Below, piece after piece: positions 22,601 to 36,100 of a stretch of 64,000 nt of DNA. The notes under the pieces were generated by a model. The model did no database searches and had not been told where the DNA came from. It was given only the letters and a program-made list of their open reading frames with translations. Source of the DNA: Himantopus leucocephalus. Its lineage: Eukaryota > Chordata > Aves > Charadriiformes > Recurvirostridae. The stretch is taken from positions 36,909,130-36,973,129 of the forward strand of contig RSEF01000003.1 in the NCBI GenBank assembly GCA_003993805.1, written 5' to 3'. Each line of letters opens with the position of its first letter. Position 1 is the stretch's first letter. Both the position numbers and the translations under genes were made by a program.

Positions 22601-23121
22601 TTAAATTTGCTTTCAAGGAGCTTGAAAAACTAAAATATTGCTGTAAAAATGAAGAATGTTTTCATTTGTTCAAAGATTTTGTTCTGTTCAGCTTATCTTT
22701 TTTTTCTGAATTTTGCCTTTCATATGTATAAAAGTAGTATGAAGATGATATAAAAAGCTATCAAATCAAAACAGAAAACATAAAAAATGTTTTCTTAGGT
22801 ATTTTGAATTGTAACAAATGCCTATATACATGCCTAAACATGTTACTATAAGAAAGCGAACATTGTTCTGCCATGCCTGCCTTTTTTATGCCATCAGAGG
22901 GCCCACACCCCTGAAATTTGTATTATCTGCAACATTTGCACATTGATCAGCCATGTCCAGAAAATGCTTGGGTATACAACTGAGATAGTTTTCTATTGCT
23001 TTTTAATGCATCCTAGCACAATAACCTGTTACTTGTTAAAATTCCATCAGACTAAATCCTTCATCTGTTATTGATGCTAGTATAATTCCTACCCTTTGTA
23101 CGTTTCTTTGCCCTTCTTTAG
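19644..23121. other. Gene-free AT-rich DNA
   Basis: No gene, RNA gene or interspersed repeat recognised over this long stretch. It contains a run of ten C at 20211-20220 and becomes very AT-rich from 21300 to 22850. A frame opening after TTTCTATCAG near 22373 runs about 28 codons only. Confidence 0.5.
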
Positions 23122-23313
23122 AATTTGAAAGAATATTTGCCTAACTTGCAACACGTCAATCCAATTATTAGGTATATTAGAATGGCTGGTGATACAGAAA
23201 TAAGAACTGCGGCACAGCTGCAAATCAGGAAAATAAATTTACTACTACCACCAAAAATTTACAGTAATCCACCTGAAGGACGCTTGATAAGATGGAGTTT
23301 TAAATATTTTTAA
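23122..23313 (+). CDS. Candidate terminal exon, unidentified
   Basis: CGTTTCTTTGCCCTTCTTTAG (to 23121) is a strong splice acceptor. It is followed by 63 open codons to TAA at 23311-23313, then overlapping AATAAA signals at 23320-23330. The predicted peptide starts Asn-Leu-Lys-Glu-Tyr-Leu-Pro and ends Arg-Trp-Ser-Phe-Lys-Tyr-Phe. It has mixed composition, including Leu-Leu-Leu-Pro-Pro-Lys-Ile-Tyr, and is less low-complexity than most frames here. I cannot name the protein. The signal lies only 7-17 nt after the stop, which is unusually short for a 3' UTR. No upstream exon was identified, so this may be chance or a remnant of a retrocopy. Confidence 0.28.
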   Translation, partial: NLKEYLPNLQHVNPIIRYIRMAGDTEIRTAAQLQIRKINLLLPPKIYSNPPEGRLIRWSFKYF

Positions 23314-24171
23314 TATTTAAATAAAATAAAAACCTTCATCTATTTCCCCTGGAGTTCTTGCAGTATATGTGATCTCTTTTGGGCACCATTGTATAAAGTT
23401 TGCCCAGCAAGACAAACAGATAAAAAGTGTAGGTTTTGTAGGGGAAAAAAAAAGAATACCATAAAACAACTTTTGCCAAAAAATCTAATTGACTACACAA
23501 AGATTTCCATTTTATTTTACTTATCAACTGCCTTGTATTTAAAAACACATCTAACAATATATTGTTTAATCCTATTTGTGGAAATATTAGACTAGCTCAT
23601 CATCTATACATATGACATCAAATACTTCAAAATGCTACTATGTCAAATTAATTTCCTTCATCTCTTTTGAGACTGTGTATCACAGAAGGGTCATTTTCCT
23701 AAGAAAGATACTGCACTGCCAGAGTAACTCTGTGACTGTATTCTGCCCAGGTCAAATAAGCAGTTGCTAATGGTGACAAGAGGAATGCCTGGTGGCACAG
23801 TGTATGGTTTCATTATTAGAAAAAAATGTAGGGAAAACTATTCTCTGCAGGAAAGTAGTTTACTTTATTCCCTGCATTATATTACAAATATATGAATCTC
23901 TCATCACAGAGAATTCCTCCTTACAGGTGATTTCACTGTATACTTAAATCTCTATTCTTTGTGCAGAGAAATTGAAAGTACCTTTCTACATATCACAGGA
24001 CGAATACTTAAATTCCCAGTCAGCTTTTGTTCAGTTCTTGCTCAGGCGTATCTCCCATTTAAATTGATATTGTTGAGTGAGTGACTAGAATTGACTAAAG
24101 AATTCAAGATATTTCTACCACAGAGCAGCTTTCAGTTTGGATGCTGTTAAATTAAAGAGAAACTGATTAAA

Positions 24172-24179
24172 TGACGTCA
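24172..24179. promoter_or_regulatory. Full CRE palindrome
   Basis: TGACGTCA, the consensus site of CREB/ATF dimers, in AT-rich DNA. Motif match only; no promoter is visible nearby. Confidence 0.25.
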
Positions 24180-26539
24180 TAGACTACGGGATTTCAAGAT
24201 CATTGGTGCAAAATGAATGAAAGTATGCATGGATACGAGGTGACGGTTGTAAAATAAAAGGCAGCTCCATGTGACTGAGATGGAAGTATTTTTTCACCAA
24301 AGGGAAAGTAGCCTGGATTAACATAAGCAACAATATAGAATCCTCCACTTGCCTGCCGCCACTGAGTGTATGTCAACACCCAATGAATCTGTCGCTCCTT
24401 TTACGTTTCCATGCTTAATGTAATGCCAGGTGAAGGCTAAGACTAAACAAATCTAGGTACTGATGAAATAAGATGTTAGAATTTCTACCAAAATGAAAGG
24501 GAAAAAATATCAAAATATATAAACAAAAAAATCCAAACTAAAACCATGATCTTTTTCTTTATTTATTTTGGTGATACTCTGTGACTATTTGTGGTGATGT
24601 CATAAAAGCTCATTGTTATGCAGCCTGTTAATGGAATGTGCTGGAATCTTAACCTCTCTACCTGCCATTTTTGTAGAGGATACATAGGATGGAGAATGGA
24701 TGGACAAAATGAATGATTATAAAATAATAGCTTTGACAGTCTCACATTAACAGACTTTAGTATCAGAACAACTGTCATTGAGGACTCTCTTCCTAACTTA
24801 TCACTTCACTACCACTCAACCCTCAGACCATTCAAGACAGTGATATGGAAATACAGTGAGTTGCTCCTGCAAATGCAACTCCAAAGACAATCTAGTGGCA
24901 GTGTTAAAAACAAGTGGTATGAATAGAACTTGCAAACTGGATGCTTAAAGAAGAAAATAATATGGTGCATTTGATCAAATTGTTAAAACAGTGGAAAAAT
25001 TGCATTTCACAGTACCACTTTGAGATAGAACTGATACTTCAGAAGTTTCTAACCACATCAACACTTTCTAAACGAAGCAGGTTTTTTTTTCCTCAACTGG
25101 AGGACTGTACTTGTGTTTTACAGGCGTGTTTTATCTATTACCCCATTATATAGTTTTATGACTTTATTTTTATTTACTTCAAACATTAACTTAAATATTA
25201 TAGATTACAGTAAAATATTTATATTAAATGGATTTTTCAACCCAACAATTGTGTTTTGTTGAAAAAGCTTTTTTTTTTTTTCATGAAAAAACTATAGCAT
25301 ATGACTTTATTTGGTGACAACACACTACATCAGCTTATACGTAAGTTCTAAAGTTGGTCTATTTAAAGCTCTGCATATGTACTGAGATGCAGCAGGTGTA
25401 TTTTGCAAAAGAGATAGGCCTACTCACTTCTTTAGGTTTATTTGTAAATGATTTATCTCCTAGCAATTTGAGACGTTCAGCCTTTGATTTAACAGAAAAA
25501 AAAAGCAAAAGAAATACGTTTGGCTCTGCATAATGCACAGCTAACCCATACTGACCTCAGAGAAGGTAAAGCTCCTAAATTAAACATTCATGTTTAGACA
25601 AGCAATAGGTGTGCCATGATAACACTGCTATGGAGTAGACAGCATGAATCTGACTCCAAGGAAGTATCTTCTAATTAGAGAGAATGTACCTTAATGTATT
25701 TAGTGACAAACCACAACCATAATTCTCAGGTTTATCTTATAAAAGCCCGGTATAACTGCTCTGTGCCTGTACCTTCAAGGAACAAATGAGAATTAATCCA
25801 GCATTCGGTTAGACAGTATATGCAATGTAGTCAGGGATCTTAAAATTGATTCAGTCAGGTGTAATGAAAGAAAAGAACTGCACAAAATGAAGTGATTGGC
25901 CAAATAATCAGGTCTGCTTTGCCAGTTTTTACCATGCAGACTGAATCCAAAATAAATGTCACTCTACACTGGAAGGGACAAAATCTTAAAAAAGGTATGC
26001 CACTGGACTAAATATGTGGCATACTGGTGCATTATCATGAGCTGCAGCTTTCTGAAGCCTGACAGATTACATTGCAGGAAGGTTTGCAGGTGCATGTCTG
26101 CATGTAAAACCAAATTTTATTTGTCATTTCTGTATCATGCAGCATTAAATAAGCAATTCTCAGGATTGTTCTACTCAGTTGTACCATTTGAAATTCAAAA
26201 TAACAATTGAAACAAATTTTCTTTATTGTTTTTAACATCTGCTTGTTGCTTAATAAAAGTTTCAGATGAAAAAAAAATACCGAAGGAAAAAATGCTCTAT
26301 GCATATAGTCCTGTTACATACATGACTGCTGAAATAACACCATAATGGTGTTAATATTGCACCTATTACAATTGAAAACACCGCTTGTGCTTTGGAAGTA
26401 ATTACTTCTCCTGAGTATATTGGCAAAGCTATACAAGACTGAAGGGTTTAATGTAGGCTTGTCAGGGATACAGTAATATTTCTTAAAGTTTTATATGTCT
26501 GTGGAGGGGGAGGAAAAAAAAAAAGAAATACCAGAAAGC

Positions 26540-26585
26540 TTTTACTGAAGTCAACAGAAATATTCCCATTGGCTTTAAGCTGGAC
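26540..26585. repeat. Trace of an old amniote repeat
   Basis: TACTGAAGTCAACAGAAATA followed by TTCCCATTGGCTTTAAGC resembles the inverted TTGAAGTCAATGGGA / CCCATTGACTTCA core of old amniote palindromic repeats. Very diverged; the match is by eye. Confidence 0.3.
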
Positions 26586-29500
26586 TATATACTTCAAGCT
26601 CTACAGGGTGTCTAAGGCAGACTTGGTCCGTGACTCATATTTGATTGAAGACTAGCAAGCAATTCAGAACTCACTACTGAACTAAGTAAAGAAGCTATAC
26701 ATTATGTATCTAGGACTCAAAATGGAAGCAAGAAGCTTCTAGACATCAAAGGGGAAAAAGAATCCAGTTATCTAATCATCTAAAAGATGGATCTGTGACT
26801 TGCATGTCAAGCATGTTAGAGAGATGTCACTGAACTAGTTCAGAAGTGCGTTTTTGGTTTATTTTTATNATATTACTGAAGTGTGAAATATTAATTAAGT
26901 TATCTTCATGATATCCATTTCAGACAAGAGTCCAAGAGAGGGCTAAAATGCATAATCCTAGTGTTTCTAATCAGGTATTTAAGAGCAGTTATTGTACATA
27001 TCCATATTGTACAGCATAATGTCCTGTGTGGATTTTTCATTTTTTTGGCTCAAGAAGAGCCCATGATGAATTGTTTGTCACCCACAAGCAGAAGGAGTAA
27101 CCTGAAGACAGTCTGGGGCTGGCGTGTGTGTGTATTCTGCAAGGTGGAAGAGAGAAGACTCTTTCCCTGTTCCTCCATACAAACCCCTAACAGATTGGAT
27201 TCCTTTGCACAAGGGCATCTGTGTGGCCATTTCCTCTGTCTGTGCCAGCATTCATGGCTGGGAGAGGCTTAAGATAGAGACGTAGGGGCAGGCTAACACG
27301 AATGCCTGGGGATAGAAAGGATCACGGACTTTACCCTCTTTAAAGCTAATGCGCTGGCTTTGTATGTTGGGAGATCTGGAAACCCCTATTTTTTAAGACT
27401 CTATACTGAGTCTAACATAAGGATATTAAGAAAAGTGTTTTCACAGAGCTTAAAGCTTAATTTATCTAAGCTTAATTAAAGTTCTAAAACATCCAGATAG
27501 ACTTGGCGTCCAGATTCCTGCAGAGCATGTACAAATGCCAGCCTAATACCCTTCTGCCTGTTTTCCGTACTTTGATTTCTTCAGTCTGCTTCTCCCCCAC
27601 GCCAAGTGAAAAGGCATCTAAAAAGCCTTAGCATGAGTCTTCTGTGTTCCAGGTGGTGTTGTTTGCCTCCATGTAAACATTCCTCAGGATTTATGGTAGG
27701 CATCACTCTAGTTATCTTTCCATAACTTTTATTGCAGTAAGTTTTCCAAAGCACCATTTCATGTATTGTAAATTGAAGGAACCCAGTAGATTTTCAGGTC
27801 TTCCAGCCAATAGCCTTACTATCCCTGGATGGGGACTTCTAACGCTTTCACTTTAGTTCTGAAGAATGTGCCTCTTTTGTCTTGAATCTGTGCAGTTCTC
27901 AGCAAGCTACCATACTGTACAAATTTGTGAAATTTCAGGTTTGAGGCCTACAGATAGAGGAAATAAGACTAACAGAGAGTGAAGCCAATATAAAAGCCCC
28001 ACAGGGTAGCAACACAGAAAGATTGCTAAATGGCCTCATTATCTCCCATAGCTCTAGCTAACCAGACAATTAGAAACAGCCTCCGTGGTGGCTGAAAACC
28101 AAGCGAAAAGGGTTGGCTGGTAACAAGGATGGAGAATAGTAACAAGGATGGAGAATATTGCTGAGATATTTCAGGCTTATAGAAGCGGTAATGTTGTCTG
28201 TCATCAGAAAGCAGCTTGTGGCATTCAGAAAGAAATGTATTCTGAAAACAGGAATAAGTGAGCTGAGACCTCATTTTCTTCTCCTAAGGGAGAGATGGAT
28301 ACGAAAGGCCAGACAGGGAAGAAGCCCAGCCCAAAGCTGGCCAGTGGCCCACTCATTGCAAGGAGTTTGAGTTGCTACCTCTGAGGGGAGCCAACTGCAT
28401 GAGAGGATAAACTTCTTTAAAAGCACTATTTCACCAAAAGTACCCAAGGGTCAGAGAAAAGCAACAGAGAGCCTGGCTGAGCCCCTTTGGCAGAGAAACT
28501 ATCAGTACAGGGTCCTCCTGAAACAGTTTGTTGCAGGTGTGGACAAGGAAAGATGTGGAAGGAACACATGGCAGCATAAATACACGAAGATGGAAAAGGT
28601 CTGCATTAATATGTCTCATGTCCTTCAGCAGTCTGTCATTGGATTTTTTTTTTTTCTTCAATTTCAGGACATCTCTGACTTGAAAATAAGCCACCTGTTC
28701 TTCACAGGGCAGATCCTATTTTCTCACTGGGACAACTGTAAGAACTTGGATCTGTAATTTCTGCCTAACTTTTACCTCCAAGAGGTTTTCCTACATTACA
28801 TTTGCTTTTTTCTTTCCTCCAGTACACATTTTAACATTTCCTGCTTTCCGAATTCCAATGCTCTGATCATCCAGGTCTATTTAGTAAGGAGAGCTATTGC
28901 CAACAGATGGATCACAAGAGCTTATGTGCTTTCTAATGAAACCAATCTTTCTAATTTACTTTTCCCTGCAGAATGTTTTTATGCTTTCCTCATTTCCTTA
29001 GAGTGCAACTCTCAAAATCATCTGTTTGACCATGTTCCCAGGGTGGTATTTGTGATATAATAAAATATAAACATAAAAAAAGATAGCTATGTTTAGTTTA
29101 AGAGTCAGGCAGGTTTCACAGGTGTTGCTGAAGAGCCTTTAATTACTTAGAAGTGACACAATATCATCACAATTACTGTTACCTTGGATGAATATTCATG
29201 AATGGATTAGATATTGTAGTAGCACTGAGTGAACTTCAAAAGGCTTAGAGCTAAGTTCTGATGCAGAGAAGTATTCAAAGGTTTGGATGCTTATCTGAAA
29301 TGGCTAACTCGCCCCAAGGTATGACTGTCAGGCATGAATCTGAGAGGTTTGAAATCAGTGCAAGTTAGACCTCTGACACAAAGATCTAGGGCTGTCACTG
29401 ACTTAATGCATGGAAAAAAAATGGCTGTAAAGCATAGGTCCCCTAAAATAAGAAATCCCTGTGAAACACACTGCACCCATTTTCAACCCTTCACAGTACT

Positions 29501-29814
29501 ATAATTCAAAGACAAATTTATGCCCTTCAAGTTCAATGAAAAAATTCCCACCATGAAGATAATAGAGCCTTGTGGACCTCCTCAAGATCTTGTGGGTATG
29601 TTACCTTCTTGCTGTCTTGAAGAGACAAGCCAGTAACCCATATTTCTTCATCTATAGGCAGCATTGAATTGCTTGTCTGGACTTGATGGAACTGAAGACC
29701 TGTTTTACCCAGAAAAATCAGTTCATGAAAATACTTGCAATAGGGTGACTAGAAAAAAATTAATTCAAATTCCACTTGTTTGATGCAACTTAATTGCAAT
29801 GGCAAAGGCCAGCT

Positions 29815-32800
29815 TTTGTTTGTCTTTGAAGCAACAGCAATAAAGATGTAATCCCCTTTAAATGTCCTCATCTCAGACTTGCCTGGGAAGTACTGCAGAA
29901 TGAGTCCTGGCTGTGGTCAGGGCATCTGGGTGTCAATGGGGTCAAGTAGGATGTTATATGCCTCTTCAATGCAAGCCATCTTCAGGACAAACAGGAAAGC
30001 AGATGTGCTTCCACTGAAAGCACATCACTCTTTAGGTTTCACAATAGGAAGCTCAGCAGAGCTAAGTCCTTGCTGAATTTGCCCGTATTAATCAACCTTG
30101 AGCCATGCCAGACTGTCTTGAAACTATTTAATTAATTTGGTAAAGTATGGTGACTGAACATTAGCCAAAGGTTTTTATCTCCATTCTTGGATTGCAGTCG
30201 TATTTATTTGATTGTGCCCAGAATTTTCCAGAAGTTTTTGGATCCTCCTTGTTTACCCTGGATGGATATTAAAGAGGCACAACCTCTTCCAGTATGGTTT
30301 TTTTTTTTCCTAAAGAAAAAGCACATTTCTTTTGTCACTTCATTGTTCACATTTCCATTTTACCCCATGAAAGAAGACAACCACAGAATTTACCATACTT
30401 GATTAAGACCATTGGTGTTGGTGTCCTGTTTCTGAGGATGGCTAGGAACTGGTTCTTCAAAAAGATGTGGAACAAAAAAAATGTAATGACCTCAGTTTTG
30501 AGCTTAGGAAAGGAGGAAGTTCAGAATTATTTCCTGTCTTTAAGTAATTGACTAATATCCTAAAAAATTACTTAGACTTTTAGTCTCAAAAGTACCAGCT
30601 GACTTCTTCTCTACTGGCTATATGTAGAATTAGACATGTAAAGAGAAGTTCAGTGCTAAAAGGAGTACCTTAGACTTTCCAAAAACATTGTAAAGGGACG
30701 GGGAATTGGTTAGGGCTTTTTTTGCTGTGTGAATACTCAAGTGCATTCACTCAACAACAAGAAAAATATCAAATTACCACTCTTGTGGCAATAATATCTT
30801 TGCAGTCTTTTAATCTATTAAAAAAAAATCAAAGGTAAAATAAAAGCTCAGGCTTTTGTTCATGCACAGACAGGCAAACAAAAATCTGTGCAAACAGAAG
30901 AGGATAGAGTCTAAATTTCCTTCCAGTAGCGCAGTGTCACAGTGGCTTCACCACAGTCAAAATAACAGCTCTGCACTGACACACAGCAAAAGCTAGATCA
31001 GGATCTCACTCGTGATGAATGATGCATTTTCAACCTGGAGAGCTGCAGTATAAATTGACAGCAGTTTTCCCAGACGAAAATAGATAAACTCATTGAACCT
31101 TCTGGCGAGGCTCCACTGTTTCATCAGTTACGCAAATCATTGTGTTATTCATTGGAAAACAATGAGATGCTCCAAAATGAAAAAATTCCAGCTCCCCAAT
31201 GAAAATTTAATACGCTACACATGTATTCATAAGCAGTAGAATCATTATCAGGTTTTAGGTTTTCTTCCAATGGCTTTTGCTGTTTTGATGGGGTGGTAGA
31301 CTGACACAAACTGTCTGAAGTTTATGCATCACCAGTCCAGTGAAGAATTTGAACCTTATGTCCCCTGGAGTTCCTGGATTCCTTGTGGGAATCCCTCAGC
31401 TAAGGAGAGGCTGCATGTGTGATTCTTTTAGGCATCTTGTCCTACAGGAACTTTCTTATAATTTCCAGCCTCTACTGAATCTGCCCTTCAAATAAGAGCC
31501 TTGACTTTTTCTTGCCCTGCCCTGACTTCATTTTGTAGCTATATATTTCATCTGAATGCTCCATTTTACAGTTCCTTGGATGCAGCAACACTCTGATTTC
31601 TACATACTTGTGTTATATATTTTTTTTACCACTGGGAATAAGTACATCTCTGCTATTCAACGTTTTCATTGCAGTCTCTCTCAAACTGAGCCACTGTCTC
31701 CTACTGTTCTTTAAATGTCACCATCTTTCCACACGTGGTCTTGGGCATTGCATGCGTGGCATGGCACTGCCAGAGTGCCTGGTAAATTCTGAGATTTTCC
31801 TGTAGGAGAATCCCAGGGCCCTTCTCCTCCAGGGCTGAGAGAGAAGCCTTACAGCTCACAATTCTGCATCACATTCACTGGAGTCACCATGACAGGGCTC
31901 ATTTTGGAAGCTACTGATGTTTCACAAGATATTGAAGTCTCGCTGTACCCTATCAGATAAGACAGCAGAGGAGTGACACCTGCAAGCTAGTATTTTGCTT
32001 CCTTACGTGTGTTCAGTCTGAACTGGGAGGTGAAAAAGATTTGTGAGGTGCAAGCCACTCCAGGTAGAGGTAGAGGAAAAAAAGAATGTTAATGGTTTCA
32101 TTTGAAAAGCAAACTGGAAGCTAAAGCTGAAATAACAATATCATCTCAGTCAGAGAATAAGATAGAAAATACTTTGCATGCAATCTTTAAGAACTAAGGT
32201 CCAGTGTTTGTTTTACAGCCATGATTTTCATTTGTAAACCATTTTCTTTGGCTCCAAGAGGTTCATGAGCTACTTCTAAGAAACAATGAACAAAAAAGAG
32301 CCCAAGTCAGCGAGCTTACATTTACTATAGAGAAGTCTGCAATTTCACTGGAATTTTTTTGGGGAGGCAAAGATTGAAAATCACTATTTCAGTGACATCC
32401 TTTTGAGTGTCAAAACTATGATGTTACGGTAGTTTAGTACTACAACATTACCTTGAGGAGAAGCTTATTGTGCCATTTCAACTGTGTTAGATGGCTGTAC
32501 ATCTCAGTCCCCACCCTGATCACTTTGCATCTCACGGGGAAGAGTGATGGTCTTCATCCAGTAAATACAGTGAAGTGTATTCTTTCAGAGGAAAGGGAAG
32601 ACAGATCACAAGGGAGGAATCGGTGTTGTGGGTTTTTGTGGGGTTGCTTCTTTTTTTTTGTTTTTTTCATGAACAATTTATAAGGTAGGTGGAGATACTC
32701 TTTGGCTGACTTCATAGTTGTATGTGAATAAGGAGTAATAATCATCAAAAAGTCACTAGAAACATGCCTGTTTGTTGTATTTCACCTGGAGTAATTTTAA

Positions 32801-33063
32801 AGTGATTTATAAGTACTTTGAACCTGAAATTTCCTGGTGAAATCATAGCTCTTTCTGCAGTGATTAGCAGAGTGTGCACCTCTGATCTCAGATTGAGACC
32901 TTTAGGTCTTCTGAGTTAAAGGCAAATTACTCATCTAGCTCCCGAGGAAGGTACTACAGAGCACTGAAATGTTATTAGATGACAAAGAGCAGATTTAGAA
33001 TAGAGCTGTACGTGCATGCAGTGATTCTGCAGAAAGAATACTAACTGTTGTTTGTGGGGTTGG
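29815..33063. other. Gene-free unique DNA
   Basis: No supported gene. On the minus strand 29815-30120 reads in one frame with three stops and some protein-like stretches, discussed as a finding. The remainder is AT-rich and featureless to me. Confidence 0.4.
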
Positions 33064-33079
33064 TTTGGGGAATTTTTCT

Positions 33080-33164
33080 GGTGGTTTTTTTTGTTTGTTT
33101 GTTTGCTTGTTTGGTTGGTATGTTTGGGGTTTTTTGGGGTTTTTTTTGTTTTTTGTTTTTTTAA
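33080..33164. repeat. T/G low-complexity tract
   Basis: A run of TTTG and T-rich units, including two TTTTGGGG-like blocks. It is a simple-sequence tract; no element tail could be attached to it. Confidence 0.85.
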
Positions 33165-36100
33165 GAAGGAGCAGGAATCAAGGCAACATAAACCAAAATA
33201 TTTTCTAACTTGAAGTTTACCTGACTGTGTGGACTCACAGAATAAATCCAGAATTCTGTATATGTATTTCTAACCATGTATCTCTTGGATCCCTTCTTAT
33301 ATTTGTGCCACTGAAGATGCATATGAAAAGGAAAATGGAGCTGTCTTGCAACCCTTGTGATCCTGTGCCTTTACCACAAAAGTTTAGAGGCCCAGTGTAT
33401 TGGTATTTGTCAGTAATAATGTGTTCTGTACATTCTACACACAGGATTGTTTTCCTATTAAAACAGAAGTCACATATTTGCTTTCTGAAGAGAATATCTG
33501 AGTAAATAAAATTGATTCACTAATATTATGCTCACAGTGTGTGCTGATGTTTAAAGCAACCATAACTTCAGGGAAAATCTCCCCTATCTATTGGTGCAAC
33601 TAAACCTAAGATAGACATACACAGTCCATCTTTTGCATGTAAAATCCTGCTGAAAATTCCAGTTTTGATGAAGCATGTACAGATCCAGACATGCACTGTT
33701 AAGGAACAGGAATGGGCAGCCTTGTGATCATGCTGTTCCCCAAGGAAAATCTACTCTCATGCATCACACAATCCTTTTTGCCTGTCCACTTATTGCTCTA
33801 TGTAGTTTCTCGTACACCTTAATCTCCCAAAGCAAACTCCTCCATACCTCCCTAACTGTGGGCAAAATGTTTCTCCTTCAGGAGGAGAAAAATGCTGATC
33901 CACAGCTGAAATACCCTCTCCCATATATCAGGGAGGTTAGGAAGGTGGGCTTCTCTTCTTTGTCTTCCTACCAAAAGATACACTGTTAGAGAAGACAGGG
34001 GAGTAGGAAGAGAGTGGTTCCACACCATATCTCCACAAGCTCTGTTTTCTTTCCCATCCAAAATAAAATAGAGACCTTCAAAATCATACATCCAAACCAA
34101 ACTAACCCCAAAACCAAGATACTAGAAAGTAGTCAACTACTGTTTTGAGCTGTGTGACTACTAGGAGACAGAACATGAATATTGGTTTCCTACAGTGTTG
34201 CCATTTCCAAGCTACTGGTGAGAGTGCAGTGCCTGTCTCCTCTCCCTCCAGGAACCCTGTTGTGATCTCAGGAACTCATTTGATGAAATTCCTATTAAAA
34301 TAAAATCAGTTTCAGTGCTACACAAAAAAAAAAAAAAAAAAANTATGCTAAAAACATCCACAAAAAAAAAACCACTCACGCTCAGAACAGAGGTAATAGC
34401 AGGAAACTCCTTGGAAATACTGTTTAATGCAGCCTTACAGAAAAGGAGGGCTACTATTTCCAGAGCAGTTATTTATGTTTCTAAGTTCCCAGCCATATCT
34501 CTTTGTATTCAGCAGAGAAAGCAAAATATGCCAAGATAGTTGTGGTTTTACATATACAAACCCAGTTTCTGGATCCTGAAGAAGAGGAAGAGGTGCAACA
34601 CCAATGACTTAGCTCAGCCTGACTCCAAAGAGAAATAAAGGCATTTTTTCTTTTGCTTCAGGAATCAAGCTCTTCAAAGCATGGTTTCGGGGTGAGCTCA
34701 TGTCACCAGCCACCACCCCACACTTCATAGTGCTTAATTCTAACAAGGGACTGAAGAGAAAGTTTTCCAGATCACCCAAATTACTTAGCTCTCATAGTCT
34801 CTTCAAAAAGCAATGAGAGGGAGACTTTTGAGTCACTTAAGTCTGTTTTAAACCCCAATTCTATGTCTAATGCTCATTAAATACATGGACATTATATGTT
34901 TGTACGCATATAGACGTGTCCTTATATAAACTTTAATGAAGAGCAATGAAAAAAGAGTATCAAGTAATAACGAACCTCCAACCTTGACGTTAAATATTCA
35001 TTTTCTGCTGAAAAGAGAGAAGAACAAATATGGGTTTTCATATTTGAATATTTGTCGTTGCAATTCTGTATCCTCAGCCTGGCACTGTTATGAAATGCTT
35101 ATGCAAGTGCATTAAATTTTAATGGTAATTGAACACTATTTTTCCTTGGTTACATGTTTTAAATTAATATGTAATTTCACTGGAGGCTAAGAAAATCTGT
35201 CTCTTCATGTACCTTGGTGCACCCAGGCTGAGAGGTAGGGCACACTAAACAGTAGCTGGGACAAATTTTCAGGAATTGAATCTAGTCTCTTAATCACAGT
35301 CCATTACAGGTGCAATGCAAGTTAATTCTTAGTAATAAATATCACCATTCTCTCAGAATTAAATCAGGAAAGAAACTGTATTTGGCGAATAATATGTATG
35401 TTTTCTTTATTTAGGATTTTTTAAAAAATTCCATTTCCAAACAAATTACTATGCTTTCACATGTGTAAGTCCTGTCTTAGGAAGCATAAACACCATTATA
35501 AGTTCCTGAAAGAGAAATGCCAGAATAACACCCAGCAGACATCAGGTCAGGGAAGGGAATGGGAGGGCAAAAAATGGTTGGGGTTAGGGGCTTTTGCAAG
35601 GCTTGGAATCAAGGACTGGGAAAATGTCAGGGACGAAGGAGGTCTTGGGAGCTCTTCCACCCAGATGAAGCTCACATACAGAACCTCATTAATACTTCAT
35701 ATTTCTTCTGTTTGTTCGCATGCAATAACCATGCGATACACATACCAAAACACGGTTTGTTTTGATACATATACTTGGCTAAAGCTTCAATAAAAATGTT
35801 GCTTAGATCATCCAGACAGATCACAGTGGTGGTCCTTATGGGATCTGGTGGGAGCAAAGGTGGTAACTAAGGCTGTGGCAGAGTTAAAGGTACAGAAGCA
35901 TTTCTAACATTAATATCTGCTGATTTCTCCAATCTTCTTTAAACTTTGCATATCTCCTGGGCCTGTTTTCCTTTTTCTCGGAGCAGAAGGGAAAAGAAAT
36001 CCATACTTCAAATTTAGCAATATTTTGTAGGCATAAATCAAAATATTTGCAACAGGTGAATGAAGTCCCTTTTCATTAGGTTCCTTCTCATTTGCAACCC

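Larger units (their letters stand above)
23331..29814. other. Gene-free unique DNA
   Basis: No supported gene. It holds a CRE palindrome (24172-24179), a weak trace of an old repeat near 26540-26585, an n at 26869, and a tandem 18-bp duplication near 28120-28155. A short acceptor-preceded stretch at 28669-28738 (TTTCTTCAATTTCAG before, GTAAGAAC after) could be a 70-nt exon but is unsupported. Confidence 0.45.
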
